NCBI RefSeq assembly: GCF_900102175.1
Contig: NZ_FNKN01000002.1
Coordinates: forward strand, 901,618 to 965,617
Source of the DNA: Microbacterium sp. cf332
Lineage (GTDB): Bacteria > Actinomycetota > Actinomycetes > Actinomycetales > Microbacteriaceae
Length of the DNA: 64,000 nt
Direction: 5' to 3'
Every line of letters starts with the position of its first letter. Position 1 is the stretch's first letter. Shown piece after piece: positions 1 to 8,916 of this stretch. A program made the position numbers and the translations under genes. The notes below the pieces were generated by a model. That model had not been told where the DNA came from and did no database searches. It worked only from the letters and a program-made list of their open reading frames with translations.

Positions 1-180
1 CACGCCCGCCTCGCGCTGCCGTGCGACGACATCGGCGACCGCCTGCGCGGTGAGCTCCGCGAACTCGGGCGTCGACTGCAGCGTGAACCCGTCGTCGGCG
101 AAAGAGCGCACGCGGTTGGCGTCGATGAGCGCCGGGGTGCGGGGCAGGCTGCCGGCGGTGGTCGTGGTGATCTCGGTCAT
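1..180 (-). CDS. MetE-like cobalamin-independent methionine synthase family protein (C-terminal part beyond window edge)
   Basis: Only the first 60 residues are present; the gene runs off the left edge. The protein starts with an ATG and reads GSLPRTPALIDANR near residue 10. That is the opening pattern of the UROD/MetE-like barrel family, whose members transfer methyl groups to homocysteine or related thiols. The metal-binding His/Cys residues of the family lie further C-terminal and cannot be checked here, so true MetE, a MetE-like paralogue or a betaine/other methyltransferase are all possible. It points away from the next genes and shares no operon with them inside the window. Confidence 0.6.
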   Translation of the reverse strand, partial: MTEITTTTAGSLPRTPALIDANRVRSFADDGFTLQSTPEFAELTAQAVADVVARQREAGV

Positions 181-312
181 GCGCGTCGCTTTCTCGTCGG
201 TCTGACCGGCGACGTCAGCGCGGCGCCGTCGGGTCCGACCGCGACTCTAGCGCCGGGGCCGTGGCGCACCGGCATCCGGTCGTCATCGTGTGACGACGCC
301 GGGCCGAGGGGG

Positions 313-582
313 TCACCAGACGATGCCGCCGCCGACCGAGATGCCGCCCCACGTCAGCAGCACGAAGATGCCGGCGAAGACGACGGGCGCGATGCCCGAG
401 CCGCTGCGGGCGAGCCCCTTGAGCAGGGCGATCACAACGAGCACGGCGGCCACGAGCGAGAGGCCGCCGCCGAGGACGAAGCCGATGAAGAGCGGGATCG
501 GCATGAGGATGAGCCCGAGGAGGCCGACCCAGAAGGCGGCCCAGGCGGTCGGGTTCGAGCGGCGCGCGACGGAGGAAGACAT
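313..582 (-). CDS. Small membrane protein, 89 aa, unknown function
   Basis: An 89-residue protein with about three hydrophobic helices (roughly residues 13-30, 33-54 and 63-83) and a short basic N-terminus. Gly/Leu/Val-rich helices suggest a small integral membrane protein; no family was recognised. The ATG at 582 is chosen because a GAGGAT -10-like hexamer lies exactly 6 bases upstream, the leaderless pattern seen at many genes here. It ends 53 bases downstream of the transporter gene on its right, on the same strand, and could be read through from it. Confidence 0.6.
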   Translation of the reverse strand: MSSSVARRSNPTAWAAFWVGLLGLILMPIPLFIGFVLGGGLSLVAAVLVVIALLKGLARSGSGIAPVVFAGIFVLLTWGGISVGGGIVW

Positions 583-588
583 GCGTCC

Positions 589-594
589 ATCCTC
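589..594 (-). promoter_or_regulatory. -10 box (GAGGAT), leaderless start of the 89-aa membrane protein
   Basis: NANNNT hexamer with 6 bases between its last T and the ATG at 582. Inferred transcription start coincides with the start codon. Confidence 0.35.
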
Positions 595-635
595 TCGCGC
601 GCCGCCGCCCGCCGACGAGGGGTTGCGCTCCGCCC

Positions 636-2123
636 TCAGCGGACGCCGCGCATGAGCGCGAGCACCGGCTTGCGTGCTGCGGCGAGGGCGAGGCCGAGTG
701 CGATCGCGATGGCGCCGAGCACCGAGAAGTACGGCACCTCGTTCTCGGGGTCGTACAGCGGCGCGAGCAGGCCGGAGATCGCGGTCCCGAGCGACACGGA
801 CAGGAAGAACAGCGCGACCATCTGCGTCTGGAACGCCGCCGGAGCGAGCTTCGTCGCCGCCGACAGTCCGACGGGAGAGAGGAGCAGCTCGGCGACGGTG
901 AAGACGAACAGGATGCCGACGATCGCAAGCAGCGGTGTCGACGACGCGCCGCCGCCCGCGAAGGGCAGGAAGAGCAGGAACGCGAGACCCATCACGACCA
1001 CGCCCGCGGCGAACTTGATCGGGGTCACGGGCTGCTTCGTGCCGAGCCTCGTCCACAGTGCCGCGAAGACGCCCGACAGGATGATGATGAAAACGGGGTT
1101 GATGGACTGCACCCAGTCCGGCGGCATCTGCCAGCCGAAGAGGTTCAGGTCGAGCCGCTTCTCGGCGTACAGCGGGACGACGGTGAACTGCTGCTGATAG
1201 AGCGACCAGAACGCCACGCTCGCGACGAACAGCGGGATGAACCCGTAGACGCGCGAGCGCTCCGTCGCCGTGATGCGCGAGCTGGTCAGGATGACCGCGA
1301 AGTAGGCGATGGTCGCGGCGATCACCACGGTGACGACGACGAGCGAGAGGTTGTCGGCGCGGATGACGCCGACGGCGATGAGCAGCGCGATCGCCGCGAC
1401 CACCGCGACGCCGATCCCCAGGACGAGGGGGTAACGCGACGGGGGCAGCGGGTTCGGCACCCGCCGTGCGGACTCCGGCAGCGAGCGCCGGCCGACCGCG
1501 TACTGCGCGAGGCCGAGTGCCATTCCCACGGCGGCGGCGCCGAACGCCCAGTGGAAGCCGAGGCTCGTGCGCAGGAAGCCGGTGAGCAGCGGACCGGCGA
1601 ACGCACCCAGGTTGATCCCGAGGTAGAACAGCGAGAACCCCGCGTCGCGGCGCGGGTCCTTATCGGCGTACAGGGTGCCGACGACGGCCGTCGCGTTGGC
1701 CTTGAGGCCGCCCGAGCCGAGGGCCACGAGGACGAGACCCACCGCGACGGACAGGAGCCCGGGCAGGACCGCGAGCGCGACGTGCCCGGCGACGATCACG
1801 ATCGCACTGAAGAAGAGCACCCGCTCCGACCCGAGCAGGCGGTCGGCGACCCAGGCCCCGAGGATCGTCGAGAGGTACACCGCCCCGCCGTACGCGCCGA
1901 CGATCCCGACGGCCGTGGCCTGCGGCAGACCGGCCCCGCCCTCCGACACCGAGAAGTAGAGGTAGTACACGAGGACGATCTGCATGCCGTAGAAGCTGAA
2001 GCGCTCCCACAGTTCGACCCCGAAGATGTGCGTGAGGGCCCACGGCTGCCCGAAGAACCGGGTGTCGTTCGATCCCCCCTCGGAGGTGGGGGATGCGGTG
2101 GCGGCTGCGTCCTCGTGGCTCAT
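636..2123 (-). CDS. POT/PTR family proton-dependent oligopeptide transporter, 495 aa
   Basis: Imports di- and tripeptides with protons across the inner membrane. The N-terminal part reads TRFFGQPWALTHIFGVELWERFSFYGMQ; the WERFSFYGM stretch with the ExxER-like proton-coupling signature is diagnostic of the POT (PTR2) family. About 14 hydrophobic helices follow, and 495 aa fits bacterial DtpT/DtpA proteins (about 480-500). The ATG at 2123 sits just before the conserved N-terminus; a longer open frame upstream runs through the neighbouring MFS gene and is spurious. Its stop-to-start distance from the upstream MFS exporter is about 20 bases on the same strand, so the two may be co-transcribed. 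Confidence 0.9.
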   Translation of the reverse strand: MSHEDAAATASPTSEGGSNDTRFFGQPWALTHIFGVELWERFSFYGMQIVLVYYLYFSVSEGGAGLPQATAVGIVGAYGGAVYLSTILGAWVADRLLGSERVLFFSAIVIVAGHVALAVLPGLLSVAVGLVLVALGSGGLKANATAVVGTLYADKDPRRDAGFSLFYLGINLGAFAGPLLTGFLRTSLGFHWAFGAAAVGMALGLAQYAVGRRSLPESARRVPNPLPPSRYPLVLGIGVAVVAAIALLIAVGVIRADNLSLVVVTVVIAATIAYFAVILTSSRITATERSRVYGFIPLFVASVAFWSLYQQQFTVVPLYAEKRLDLNLFGWQMPPDWVQSINPVFIIILSGVFAALWTRLGTKQPVTPIKFAAGVVVMGLAFLLFLPFAGGGASSTPLLAIVGILFVFTVAELLLSPVGLSAATKLAPAAFQTQMVALFFLSVSLGTAISGLLAPLYDPENEVPYFSVLGAIAIALGLALAAARKPVLALMRGVR

Positions 2124-2143
2124 GGACGCCGACGATACGCCGG

Positions 2144-3583
2144 TCAGGGCATCGAGGGGCGCGTCTCGTGCCGATCCCGCCGCTGCGGTATGCAGACGGC
2201 TACCGCGAGCGCGACGACCGCGGCTCCGAGCCCGAGGGCGAACGACATCTGGAACGCGGCGGGCGTGGGCACCGCCGTACCGTCGCGGTCGATCGAGAAC
2301 GCCGCCAGCACCGCGCCGATCACGGCGGCCGCGGTGCTCGTGCCGAGCGAACGGAAGAGCGCGTTCAACCCGTTCGAGGCCCCCGTCTCGGTCGGCGGCA
2401 CCGATCGCATGATGAGCATCGGCATGCCCGCGTAGCCGAAGCCGATGCCGACGCCGATGAGGAGGTTCGCCACCAACAGGTGCCAGACCTCCGACGCCCA
2501 CAGCAGCGAGAAGCCGTAGGCGAGGATGAGGGCGATCGAGCCGAGGACGAGGAGCAGGCGGGGGCCGACGCTGCGGGCGAGGCGGCCCGAGAACGGCGAG
2601 AGCACCATCATCACGAGACCCGCGGGCATGATGACCAGGCTCGCCTGCAGCAGCGTGAGCCCGAATCCGCCGACCGCAGCGGGCAGTTCGAGCATCTGCG
2701 GGTACGCCACGTTCGAGGCGAAGAGTGAGAAGCCGATCGCGACCGACGCGAGGTTCGTCAGCAGCACCGCCGGGCGCGCGGCGACGCGGAGATCGAGCAG
2801 AGGATCGGTGATCCGCAGCTCGTACCGCCCCCAGACGAGCAGAACGAGGATGCCGCCGACCCCGCACGCGAGCGTGGCGGGGGACGTCCATCCCCAGGTG
2901 CTGCCGCGCGAGACGGCGAGCAGCACCCCGGTGAGGCCGACCGCCAGGCCGGCGGCGCCGACGAGGTCGAAGCGCCCCGGCGTGCGCAGCACGCTCGGCG
3001 GCACGACCAGCACGACGAGGACGAGCACGACCGCTCCGAGCCCCGCGGCCATCCAGAACAGGACGTGCCAGTCGCTCGTCTCGGTGATCAGCGCGCTCAC
3101 CGGCATGCCCACGGCGCCGCCGACCCCGAGGGTGGCCGACATCAGGGCGATCGCCGCATCGACCCGGTTCTCGTGCAGCACGTCGCGCATGATCGAGATC
3201 CCGAGCGGCACGACGCCCGTCACCGCCCCCTGCAGCGCGCGTCCGACGATCACCCCGACGATGCCGGTCGACAGAGCGGCGATCACCGAGCCCACCATCA
3301 GCAGGACGAGCAGGACGAGCACGATGCGGCGCTTGCCGTACATGTCGCCGAGGCGTCCCGCGATGGGGGTGAAAACGGCCGCCGCGAGCAGCGTCGCCGT
3401 CACCACCCAGGCCGTGTCCTCGCGGCTCGCGTCGAGCAGCTCGGGGAGCTTCGACTGGATCGGCACGACGAGCGTGAACATGAACGACGACGCGAGCCCG
3501 GCGATCGCGAGCACGGCGACGATGGCGCCCTGCCGAGGCATCCGGGTGAGTCGTCGTCGTTCGTCCTCGTCGCCGGATGCCAT
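2144..3583 (-). CDS. MFS transporter, DHA2-like (14-TM drug/proton antiporter type), 479 aa
   Basis: Major facilitator superfamily exporter. Residues about 20-200 contain the motif A stretch GRLGDMYGKRR in the cytoplasmic loop 2-3 and a motif C-like GALQGAVTGVVP. The helix count and length fit the DHA2 family, which extrudes drugs or small metabolites by proton antiport. The short N-terminus MASGDEDERRRL is hydrophilic. The ATG at 3583 has a TAGCCT box 6 bases upstream, supporting a leaderless start. Substrate cannot be read from sequence. The divergent GNAT gene begins 36 bases away, so the two promoters lie back to back. Confidence 0.88.
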   Translation of the reverse strand: MASGDEDERRRLTRMPRQGAIVAVLAIAGLASSFMFTLVVPIQSKLPELLDASREDTAWVVTATLLAAAVFTPIAGRLGDMYGKRRIVLVLLVLLMVGSVIAALSTGIVGVIVGRALQGAVTGVVPLGISIMRDVLHENRVDAAIALMSATLGVGGAVGMPVSALITETSDWHVLFWMAAGLGAVVLVLVVLVVPPSVLRTPGRFDLVGAAGLAVGLTGVLLAVSRGSTWGWTSPATLACGVGGILVLLVWGRYELRITDPLLDLRVAARPAVLLTNLASVAIGFSLFASNVAYPQMLELPAAVGGFGLTLLQASLVIMPAGLVMMVLSPFSGRLARSVGPRLLLVLGSIALILAYGFSLLWASEVWHLLVANLLIGVGIGFGYAGMPMLIMRSVPPTETGASNGLNALFRSLGTSTAAAVIGAVLAAFSIDRDGTAVPTPAAFQMSFALGLGAAVVALAVAVCIPQRRDRHETRPSMP

Positions 3584-3589
3584 CCCTTC

Positions 3590-3595
3590 AGGCTA
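3590..3595 (-). promoter_or_regulatory. -10 box (TAGCCT), leaderless start of MFS exporter
   Basis: TAGCCT with 6 bases to the ATG at 3583; divergent from a similar box for the GNAT gene only 12 bases away. Confidence 0.5.
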
Positions 3596-3607
3596 TCGGC
3601 GGCGGCG

Positions 3608-3613
3608 TAGGGT
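3608..3613 (+). promoter_or_regulatory. -10 box (TAGGGT), leaderless start of GNAT protein
   Basis: TAGGGT with 6 bases to the ATG at 3620 and no room for a ribosome binding site. Confidence 0.5.
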
Positions 3614-3619
3614 GGGCTC

Positions 3620-4351
3620 ATGAGCGAGAGCGTCCCCCCGATCGAAGCCGATGTGCCCGCGGGGATCGACATCCGCCCCCTCGAGACCGTCGCCGACATC
3701 TTCGCCGGCGCCGCCGTGCTGCGCGAGGTCTGGGGCGGCGACCGGGACTCGGTTCCGACCAACCTCATGCGGGCGCTGGCGTACTCGGGCAACTACGTCG
3801 TGGGGCTCTACGACGGCGACCGCGTGGTCGGCGCGTCGGTGGCGTTCTTCGCCGAGCCGGGTGCCCGCTCGATGCACTCGCACGTGACCGGTGTGCTGCC
3901 GGAGTACCAGCAGCAGGGGCTCGGTCGTGTGCTCAAGCAGCACCAGCGCGCCTGGGCGTTCGCCCGCGACGTGGGCACGATCACCTGGACCTTCGACCCG
4001 CTGTTCGCGCGCAACGCGCACTTCAACCTGCAGGTGCTCGGCGCCCGCATCAGCGACTACCTCGTCGACCAGTACGGGCTCATGGACGACGGCATCAACC
4101 GCGGCGAGGTCACCGACCGTCTCATGGTCACGTGGCCGCTCGCGGCGCCCCCGCAGGAGCGGCCCTCCGACGATCGCATCGTCGCGACGATCCCGGTGCC
4201 CGACGACATCCACGCGATCCGCGCGGCGTCGCCCGCCGAGGCCGACGCGTGGCGCGACCGGGTCCGCGCGCAGTTCCTCGAGCACCTGAGCGCCGGGCTG
4301 GCGGTCGGCGGCTTCGACGACGAGCGCGGCTACCTGCTCGTCCAGCCCTGA
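3620..4351 (+). CDS. GNAT-superfamily acetyltransferase-like protein, 243 aa
   Basis: Predicted acyl-CoA-dependent acyltransferase of the COG3375-like group. The acetyl-CoA binding region is visible as HVTGVLPEYQQQGLGRVLKQHQRAWA (around residues 88-113), with the QQGLG pyrophosphate-binding turn. A downstream FDPLFARNAHFNLQVLGA segment is characteristic of this group and differs from ordinary GNATs. At 243 aa it is longer than single-domain GNATs because of the C-terminal extension. The substrate is unknown. It is monocistronic, divergent from the MFS exporter and convergent with the SDR gene. Confidence 0.8.
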   Translation: MSESVPPIEADVPAGIDIRPLETVADIFAGAAVLREVWGGDRDSVPTNLMRALAYSGNYVVGLYDGDRVVGASVAFFAEPGARSMHSHVTGVLPEYQQQGLGRVLKQHQRAWAFARDVGTITWTFDPLFARNAHFNLQVLGARISDYLVDQYGLMDDGINRGEVTDRLMVTWPLAAPPQERPSDDRIVATIPVPDDIHAIRAASPAEADAWRDRVRAQFLEHLSAGLAVGGFDDERGYLLVQP

Positions 4352-4372
4352 GCGCCGACCGCCGCGGGGCGG

Positions 4373-5179
4373 TTACTCGGAACCGGCGTCGCGCCAGTCG
4401 TCCGACTCCATGTGCGATCCGGCCTGCGGGCCCATCTGCAGCATCCCGCCGTCGACGACCCAGGTCGCGCCCGTGACGTACGACGACGCGGGCGAGGCGA
4501 GGAAGGCCACGACCGCGGCGATCTCCTCGGGCTTGCCGGGGCGGGGGATCGGGATGCCGGGGCGGTGGGTCTTCTCGGCCTCGTCGCCCTCCATGTCGTT
4601 GATGGGGGTCGCGATCTCGCCGGGCGCGACCGAGTTGACCGTGATGTCGCGGGGGCCGAGCTCCTGCGCCATCGTTTTCACGAGACCCTCGAGCCCGTGC
4701 TTCGAGGCGACGTAGGCGGCCGAGCCGACACGGGGCTGAGAGCCGTGCACGCTCGTGACGGCGATGATGCGTCCGCCGTCGCCGGCGTCGGCCATCAGCT
4801 TCGCCGCGGTCTGCATCCCGAGGAACGCGCCGTCGAGGTTCAGCGCGACGACCGTGCGCCAGCCGTCGAGATCGAGGTCGAGCACCGGGCCGCCGGTGCC
4901 GCCGCCGGCGTTGTTGACGAAGACGTCGAGGCCGCCGAGCTCGGTCGCGAGGTGCTCGATGACCCCCGGGACCTTCTCGAACTCGGTGGCGTCGAACTGC
5001 GCGACGACGGCCTTCCGTCCGCGGGCGCGCACACCTTCCGCGGTCTCGTTCGCGCCCTCCTCGTCGGAGTGCCACGTCACGCCGACGTCCAGTCCGGCGT
5101 CGGCGAGGGCGAGGGCGGTCGCCCGGCCGATCCCGGAGTCGGAAGCGGTCACGATGGCACGGCGAGGAGTGAACGTCAT
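4373..5179 (-). CDS. SDR family NAD(P)-dependent oxidoreductase, 268 aa
   Basis: Classical short-chain dehydrogenase. The cofactor motif reads TASDSGIGRA (residues about 10-19), an atypical variant of TGxxxGIG. NNAGGG follows around residue 85, and the catalytic SerxTyrxxxLys set is present as TSVHG plus YVASK. The C-terminus has the usual GATWVVDGG strand. Substrate unknown. The ATG at 5179 is preferred over an in-frame upstream start because it matches the family N-terminus and has a TAGCGT box 7 bases upstream. Confidence 0.87.
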   Translation of the reverse strand: MTFTPRRAIVTASDSGIGRATALALADAGLDVGVTWHSDEEGANETAEGVRARGRKAVVAQFDATEFEKVPGVIEHLATELGGLDVFVNNAGGGTGGPVLDLDLDGWRTVVALNLDGAFLGMQTAAKLMADAGDGGRIIAVTSVHGSQPRVGSAAYVASKHGLEGLVKTMAQELGPRDITVNSVAPGEIATPINDMEGDEAEKTHRPGIPIPRPGKPEEIAAVVAFLASPASSYVTGATWVVDGGMLQMGPQAGSHMESDDWRDAGSE

Positions 5180-5186
5180 GCCCCCG

Positions 5187-5192
5187 ACGCTA
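5187..5192 (-). promoter_or_regulatory. -10 box (TAGCGT), leaderless start of SDR
   Basis: TAGCGT with 7 bases to the ATG at 5179; decides between two in-frame starts. Confidence 0.45.
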
Positions 5193-5274
5193 CGAAGCCC
5201 CGGCGCGGTACCGCACCCGGTTGACAATCCTTCTCGTGGGCCTGCTGCAACTCCTCACATACAGAGCCTGCAGA

Positions 5275-5320
5275 CGACGACGCCCCGCCATCACACGAGA
5301 GGTGAGACGGGGCGTCGTCG
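5275..5320 (-). terminator. Intrinsic-type terminator hairpin after the flotillin gene
   Basis: A perfect 13-bp inverted repeat (arms 5275-5287 and 5308-5320, beginning CGACGACGCC) with additional pairing inside the loop, starting 23 bases after the flotillin stop codon. It lacks a long T-run, as is usual in actinobacteria. Confidence 0.7.
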
Positions 5321-5342
5321 ATCGTGAGGAGTTAGCGCGGGG

Positions 5343-6725
5343 TCACTCTTCCGCGGTGCCGGTCGGAGCTGCGGCCGCGTCGTCGGCCCGCAGACCCTGT
5401 GCGACACCGCGGCCGGTGGCCTGGCCCTGGATGATCTGGCGCAGGTCGATGCCGGTCGTCGCCTGCACGGCATCGAAGGTGGCGCGCATGCTCGACGCGC
5501 TCTCGGACGCGATGTGGCTGGATGCGCCGTCGCCGCCGAGCACCGTGATCGAGCCGACCTTGTCGAAGCCGCGGGCGAACTCGGTCATGAGCGGCACGAG
5601 GGCCTCGATGGCGCGCTGCGCGAGCAGGGCCTCCTGGTTCTGGGCGATCGCCTCTGCCTCGGCCTTGATCGCCTCGGCACGCGCTTCACCGGCCAGGCGC
5701 ACGGCGTCGGCCTCGGCCTGAGCGCGCAGGCGCGTGGCCTCGGCCTCCTGGGCGGCGATCTGGGCTCGCGCCTCGGCGGCCTTGACCTCGGCGTACGCGT
5801 CGGCGTCCGCCTTGCGCTCGCGCTCGTAGAGCGAGGCGTCGGCGACCTTCTTGACGTCGGCGTCGAGCTGGGCCTGGCGGTTCTCGGCGCCCTGGAGCAG
5901 CACGTCCTGTTCGCGCTGCGCACGGGCGAGTGCCTCGGCCTGCTCCGCCTCGGCGCGGGCCCGACCGACCTCGGCCGACGCGGCGGCGGAGTTCTTGTCG
6001 TAGGCCGTCTGCTCGATCAGGTTGGCCTCGTCGGTCGCGAGCTGGCGGGCGCGCACCTCACGGGCGGCGTTGATGCGGGCGACGTCGGCCTCGCGGCGGA
6101 CGCGCTCGACCTCGGTCGCGCCGAGGGCGTCGATGTAGCCGTTCTTGTCGGTGATGCCCTGGATCTGGAACGAGTCGAGGATCAGACCCTGTGCGAGCAG
6201 GTCGCTCTTGATTCCCTCGGCGATCTGGTCCGACAGCTTCTGCCGGTCCTTCATCAGCTGCTCGACGGTCAGCGTCGCCACGACGCCGCGGAGCGCGCCC
6301 TCGAGCTGCTCGGTAGTGAACTGCTCGATCGCGCCGTCCTGCGAGAGAAAGCGCTCGGCCGCACGGCGAACGAACTCGGGGTCCGAGCCGATCTTGACCA
6401 GCGCGACCCCGGCCACGATCACCGTGACTCCGTTCGACGCCTGCGCGGTCGGCTCCATCTTGATCTGCCGGGCGCGCAGCGAGATCATCTCGGCGCGCTG
6501 CGTCAGCGGGTTCACCAGGGCTCCGCCGCCGGTGATGATGGAGATCCGTGACGAGTCGCCCGCGGCGTTCTTCTGGTTGCGGCCGACGACGACGAGCGCC
6601 TGGTCGGCCTTCGCGACCTTGTACCAGGCCCGCACCATGATCAGCAGGAATATCAGGAGGATGATCACGGCCACGACCGCGATCACCCCGATGACCAGTG
6701 CGCCTCCGGCGAATAGAGCTTCCAT
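5343..6725 (-). CDS. Flotillin-like SPFH-domain membrane protein, 460 aa
   Basis: Membrane scaffold of the flotillin/band-7 group, which forms rings at functional membrane microdomains. A single N-terminal membrane segment (residues about 4-32) is followed by an SPFH domain (about 33-220). A long Ala/Glu/Arg-rich coiled coil follows (about 225-390) with repeated AEA and EAE units (for example [18 protein letters not shown]). The length matches actinobacterial flotillins (450-500 aa). The ATG at 6725 precedes the hydrophobic anchor. No NfeD-like partner is adjacent. It is divergent from glycyl-tRNA synthetase with about 140 bases between. Confidence 0.88.
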   Translation of the reverse strand: MEALFAGGALVIGVIAVVAVIILLIFLLIMVRAWYKVAKADQALVVVGRNQKNAAGDSSRISIITGGGALVNPLTQRAEMISLRARQIKMEPTAQASNGVTVIVAGVALVKIGSDPEFVRRAAERFLSQDGAIEQFTTEQLEGALRGVVATLTVEQLMKDRQKLSDQIAEGIKSDLLAQGLILDSFQIQGITDKNGYIDALGATEVERVRREADVARINAAREVRARQLATDEANLIEQTAYDKNSAAASAEVGRARAEAEQAEALARAQREQDVLLQGAENRQAQLDADVKKVADASLYERERKADADAYAEVKAAEARAQIAAQEAEATRLRAQAEADAVRLAGEARAEAIKAEAEAIAQNQEALLAQRAIEALVPLMTEFARGFDKVGSITVLGGDGASSHIASESASSMRATFDAVQATTGIDLRQIIQGQATGRGVAQGLRADDAAAAPTGTAEE

Positions 6726-6791
6726 GCTGACCTTCCCCCTACGTAACGATGTGTCCTTCGACCGTATCGGGGAGGGCCTGCGCGGCGCGAC

Positions 6792-6797
6792 TAGAAT
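6792..6797 (+). promoter_or_regulatory. -10 box (TAGAAT) for glycyl-tRNA synthetase
   Basis: TAGAAT, a near-consensus -10. A leader of about 64 bases to the GTG start is inferred. A 9-bp inverted repeat (arms 6800-6808 and 6816-6824, GGGATGCCG/CGGCATCCC) overlaps the expected transcription start and might bind a protein; no T-box features are visible. Confidence 0.4.
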
Positions 6798-6867
6798 CGG
6801 GGATGCCGTTGCCTGCGGCATCCCGCGCCGATCCGCGCATCCCGAAACCGACCATTTGGAGCCACCT

Positions 6868-8256
6868 GTGGCCGAGCAGTCCCGCCTCGACAAAGTCATC
6901 GCCCTCGCCCGTCACCGCGGGTTCGTCTTCCAGGCGGGCGAGATCTACGGCGGTTCGCGCTCCGCGTGGGACTACGGCCCCCTCGGCACCGAGCTCAAAG
7001 AGAACATCCGGCGCCAGTGGTGGCAGACGTTCGTGCGGGGCCGGGGCGACATGGTCGGCCTCGACTCGTCGATCATCCTGCCCAAGCGCGTCTGGGAGGC
7101 CTCGGGCCACGTCGCGACCTTCACCGACCCGCTCGTCGAGTGCCTGCAGTGCCACAAGCGGTTCCGCGAGGACACCCTCATCGAGGACTTCGAGGCGCGC
7201 AAGGGCCGGAAGGCCGAGAACGGCCTCGGCGACGTGCCCTGCCCGAACTGCGGCACGAAGGGTCAGTACACCGAGCCCAAGTCGTTCTCGGGTCTCGTGA
7301 AGACCTACCTCGGCGTCGTCGACGACGAGTCGGGCCTGTACTTCCTGCGCCCGGAGACCGCCCAGGGCATCTTCGTGAACTTCTCCAACGTGCTCACGGC
7401 CAGCCGCAAGAAGCCGCCGTTCGGCATCGGCCAGGTCGGCAAGGCGTTCCGCAACGAGATCACCCCCGGCAACTTCATCTTCCGCACCCGCGAGTTCGAG
7501 CAGATGGAGATCGAGTTCTTCACGCCGCCGGCTGAGGCGCAGGAGTGGTTCGAGCACTGGGTCGAGGCCTGCTGGGACTGGTTCATCGACCTCGGCATCG
7601 ACGCCGACAACATGCGCCGCTTCGACGTGCCCGAGGACGACCGCGCGCACTACTCCGCCGGCACGATCGACGTCGAGTACCGCTTCGGCTTCCCCGGCAA
7701 GGAGTGGGGCGAGCTCATGGGCGTCGCGAACCGCACCGACTACGACCTCGGCAGCCACACCGAGGCGTCCGGTCAGTCGCTCACCTACTTCGACCAGGCC
7801 TCCGGCGAGAAGTACACCCCGTACGTCATCGAGCCCTCGTTCGGTCTGACCCGCGCCATGATGGCCTTCCTCGTCGACGCATACGACGAAGAGGAGGTGC
7901 CGAACGCGAAGGGCGGCGTCGACAGTCGCACCGTGCTGCGGCTCGACCCGCGCCTCGCGCCGGTCAAGGCGGCGGTCCTGCCGCTGAGCCGCAACGAGCG
8001 CCTGTCGCCGCTGGCGCGCGAGGTCGCCGACACGCTGCGCGGACGCGGGTGGAACGTCGACTTCGACGACGCGGGCGCGATCGGCCGCCGCTACCGCCGC
8101 CAGGACGAGGTCGGCACCCCGTTCTGCGTCACGGTCGACTTCGACTCGCTCGACGACCGTGCCGTCACCGTGCGCGACCGCGACACGATGGCGCAGGAGC
8201 GCATCGCGCTCGACGCGCTCGAGGGCTACCTCGCCGAGCGCCTGCGCGGCGCCTGA
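6868..8256 (+). CDS. glyS: Glycine--tRNA ligase, alpha2 type, 462 aa
   Basis: Charges tRNA-Gly with glycine using ATP in the cytoplasm. It is a class II synthetase of the single-chain homodimeric type: [12 protein letters not shown] near residue 30, and motif 2 as [21 protein letters not shown] around residue 195. The anticodon-binding domain is C-terminal, from about residue 370. Two Cys pairs (CLQC and CPNC, residues about 92-130) form a probable zinc-ribbon insertion. The GTG at 6868 is preferred because the conserved [16 protein letters not shown] begins a few residues later; the longer open frame upstream overlaps the flotillin gene. Length fits the actinobacterial family. Confidence 0.97.
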   Translation: MAEQSRLDKVIALARHRGFVFQAGEIYGGSRSAWDYGPLGTELKENIRRQWWQTFVRGRGDMVGLDSSIILPKRVWEASGHVATFTDPLVECLQCHKRFREDTLIEDFEARKGRKAENGLGDVPCPNCGTKGQYTEPKSFSGLVKTYLGVVDDESGLYFLRPETAQGIFVNFSNVLTASRKKPPFGIGQVGKAFRNEITPGNFIFRTREFEQMEIEFFTPPAEAQEWFEHWVEACWDWFIDLGIDADNMRRFDVPEDDRAHYSAGTIDVEYRFGFPGKEWGELMGVANRTDYDLGSHTEASGQSLTYFDQASGEKYTPYVIEPSFGLTRAMMAFLVDAYDEEEVPNAKGGVDSRTVLRLDPRLAPVKAAVLPLSRNERLSPLAREVADTLRGRGWNVDFDDAGAIGRRYRRQDEVGTPFCVTVDFDSLDDRAVTVRDRDTMAQERIALDALEGYLAERLRGA

Positions 8257-8306
8257 CCCCCGGCGTCGGCCGGCGCCGTGAGCAGCGCAGAGACCAGGGC
8301 CGCGGG

Positions 8307-8873
8307 CTAGGACTTCGCCGCGGCCTTGGCGGCGCGCTTGTGCTCGCGCACCTTCGTGAGCGACTCGGGCGAGACGATGTCGGCGACCGAGCGGAACGAG
8401 CCCTCGTCGCCGTATGAGCCGGCGGCCGCACGCCACCCGTCGCCGGTGAAGCCGTACTGCTTGCCGAGGAGTGCGAGGAAGATCTTCGCCTTCTGCTCGC
8501 CGAAGCCCGGCAGCGCCTTCAGCCGCTTCAGGACCGTGGGTCCGTCGGGGTCGCCCGCGGTCCAGATCGCCGCGGCGTCGCCGTCCCAGTCGTCGACGAT
8601 CGTCTGGCACAGGGTCTGCACGCGGCCCGCCATCGACCCGGGGAACCGGTGCACCGCGGGCGACTGGCGGAACACCTCGACGAATGCGTCGGGGTCGTAG
8701 CCCGCGATCGTCGCGGCGTCGACGTCGCCCGCCCGCTCGCGGATCTTCAACGGCCCGCTGAACGCGGTCTCCATCGCGATCTGCTGGTCGAGCAGCATCC
8801 CGATCAGCAGCGCCAGCGGGTTCTCGGTCAGCAGCTGGTCGGCGTCGGCGTCGTCGGTGATGTGCAGGCTCAT
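8307..8873 (-). CDS. HhH-GPD-type DNA repair protein, 188 aa
   Basis: Member of an actinobacterial branch of the endonuclease III/HhH-GPD superfamily. The helix-hairpin-helix is visible as LKALPGFGEQKAKIFLALLG around residues 130-150, and the N-terminal LLIGMLLDQQIAMETAFSGP resembles the first helix of the glycosylase fold. It has no C-terminal Cys cluster for iron-sulfur binding, and I cannot find the usual catalytic Lys/Asp pair after the HhH. Base-excision activity is therefore assumed from family, not shown. An alternative ATG lies 9 bases upstream at 8882. It is convergent with glyS. Confidence 0.75.
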   Translation of the reverse strand: MSLHITDDADADQLLTENPLALLIGMLLDQQIAMETAFSGPLKIRERAGDVDAATIAGYDPDAFVEVFRQSPAVHRFPGSMAGRVQTLCQTIVDDWDGDAAAIWTAGDPDGPTVLKRLKALPGFGEQKAKIFLALLGKQYGFTGDGWRAAAGSYGDEGSFRSVADIVSPESLTKVREHKRAAKAAAKS

Positions 8874-8904
8874 GGCATCCATGTTCTCATCGGCGCCGAG
8901 GCGG

Positions 8905-8910
8905 CAGGAT
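8905..8910 (+). promoter_or_regulatory. -10 box (CAGGAT), leaderless start of hemY/cgoX
   Basis: CAGGAT with 6 bases (GGAGGG) to the ATG at 8917; the GGAGGG abuts the ATG and is too close to serve as a normal ribosome binding site. Confidence 0.45.
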
Positions 8911-8916
8911 GGAGGG

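Noticed and set aside
2124..2891. N-terminal extension of the peptide transporter into the upstream MFS gene
   Set aside because: The open frame overlaps the MFS exporter in another reading frame, and the POT family N-terminus begins at the ATG at 2123.
6800..6824. Hairpin before glyS considered as a T-box
   Set aside because: No specifier stem, T-box bulge or terminator/antiterminator pair is present; the 9-bp palindrome overlaps the expected transcription start and is better viewed as a possible protein site.
6739..8610. A 623-codon minus-strand frame opposite glyS
   Set aside because: Antisense shadow of a well-conserved synthetase gene; no ribosome binding site or family match.
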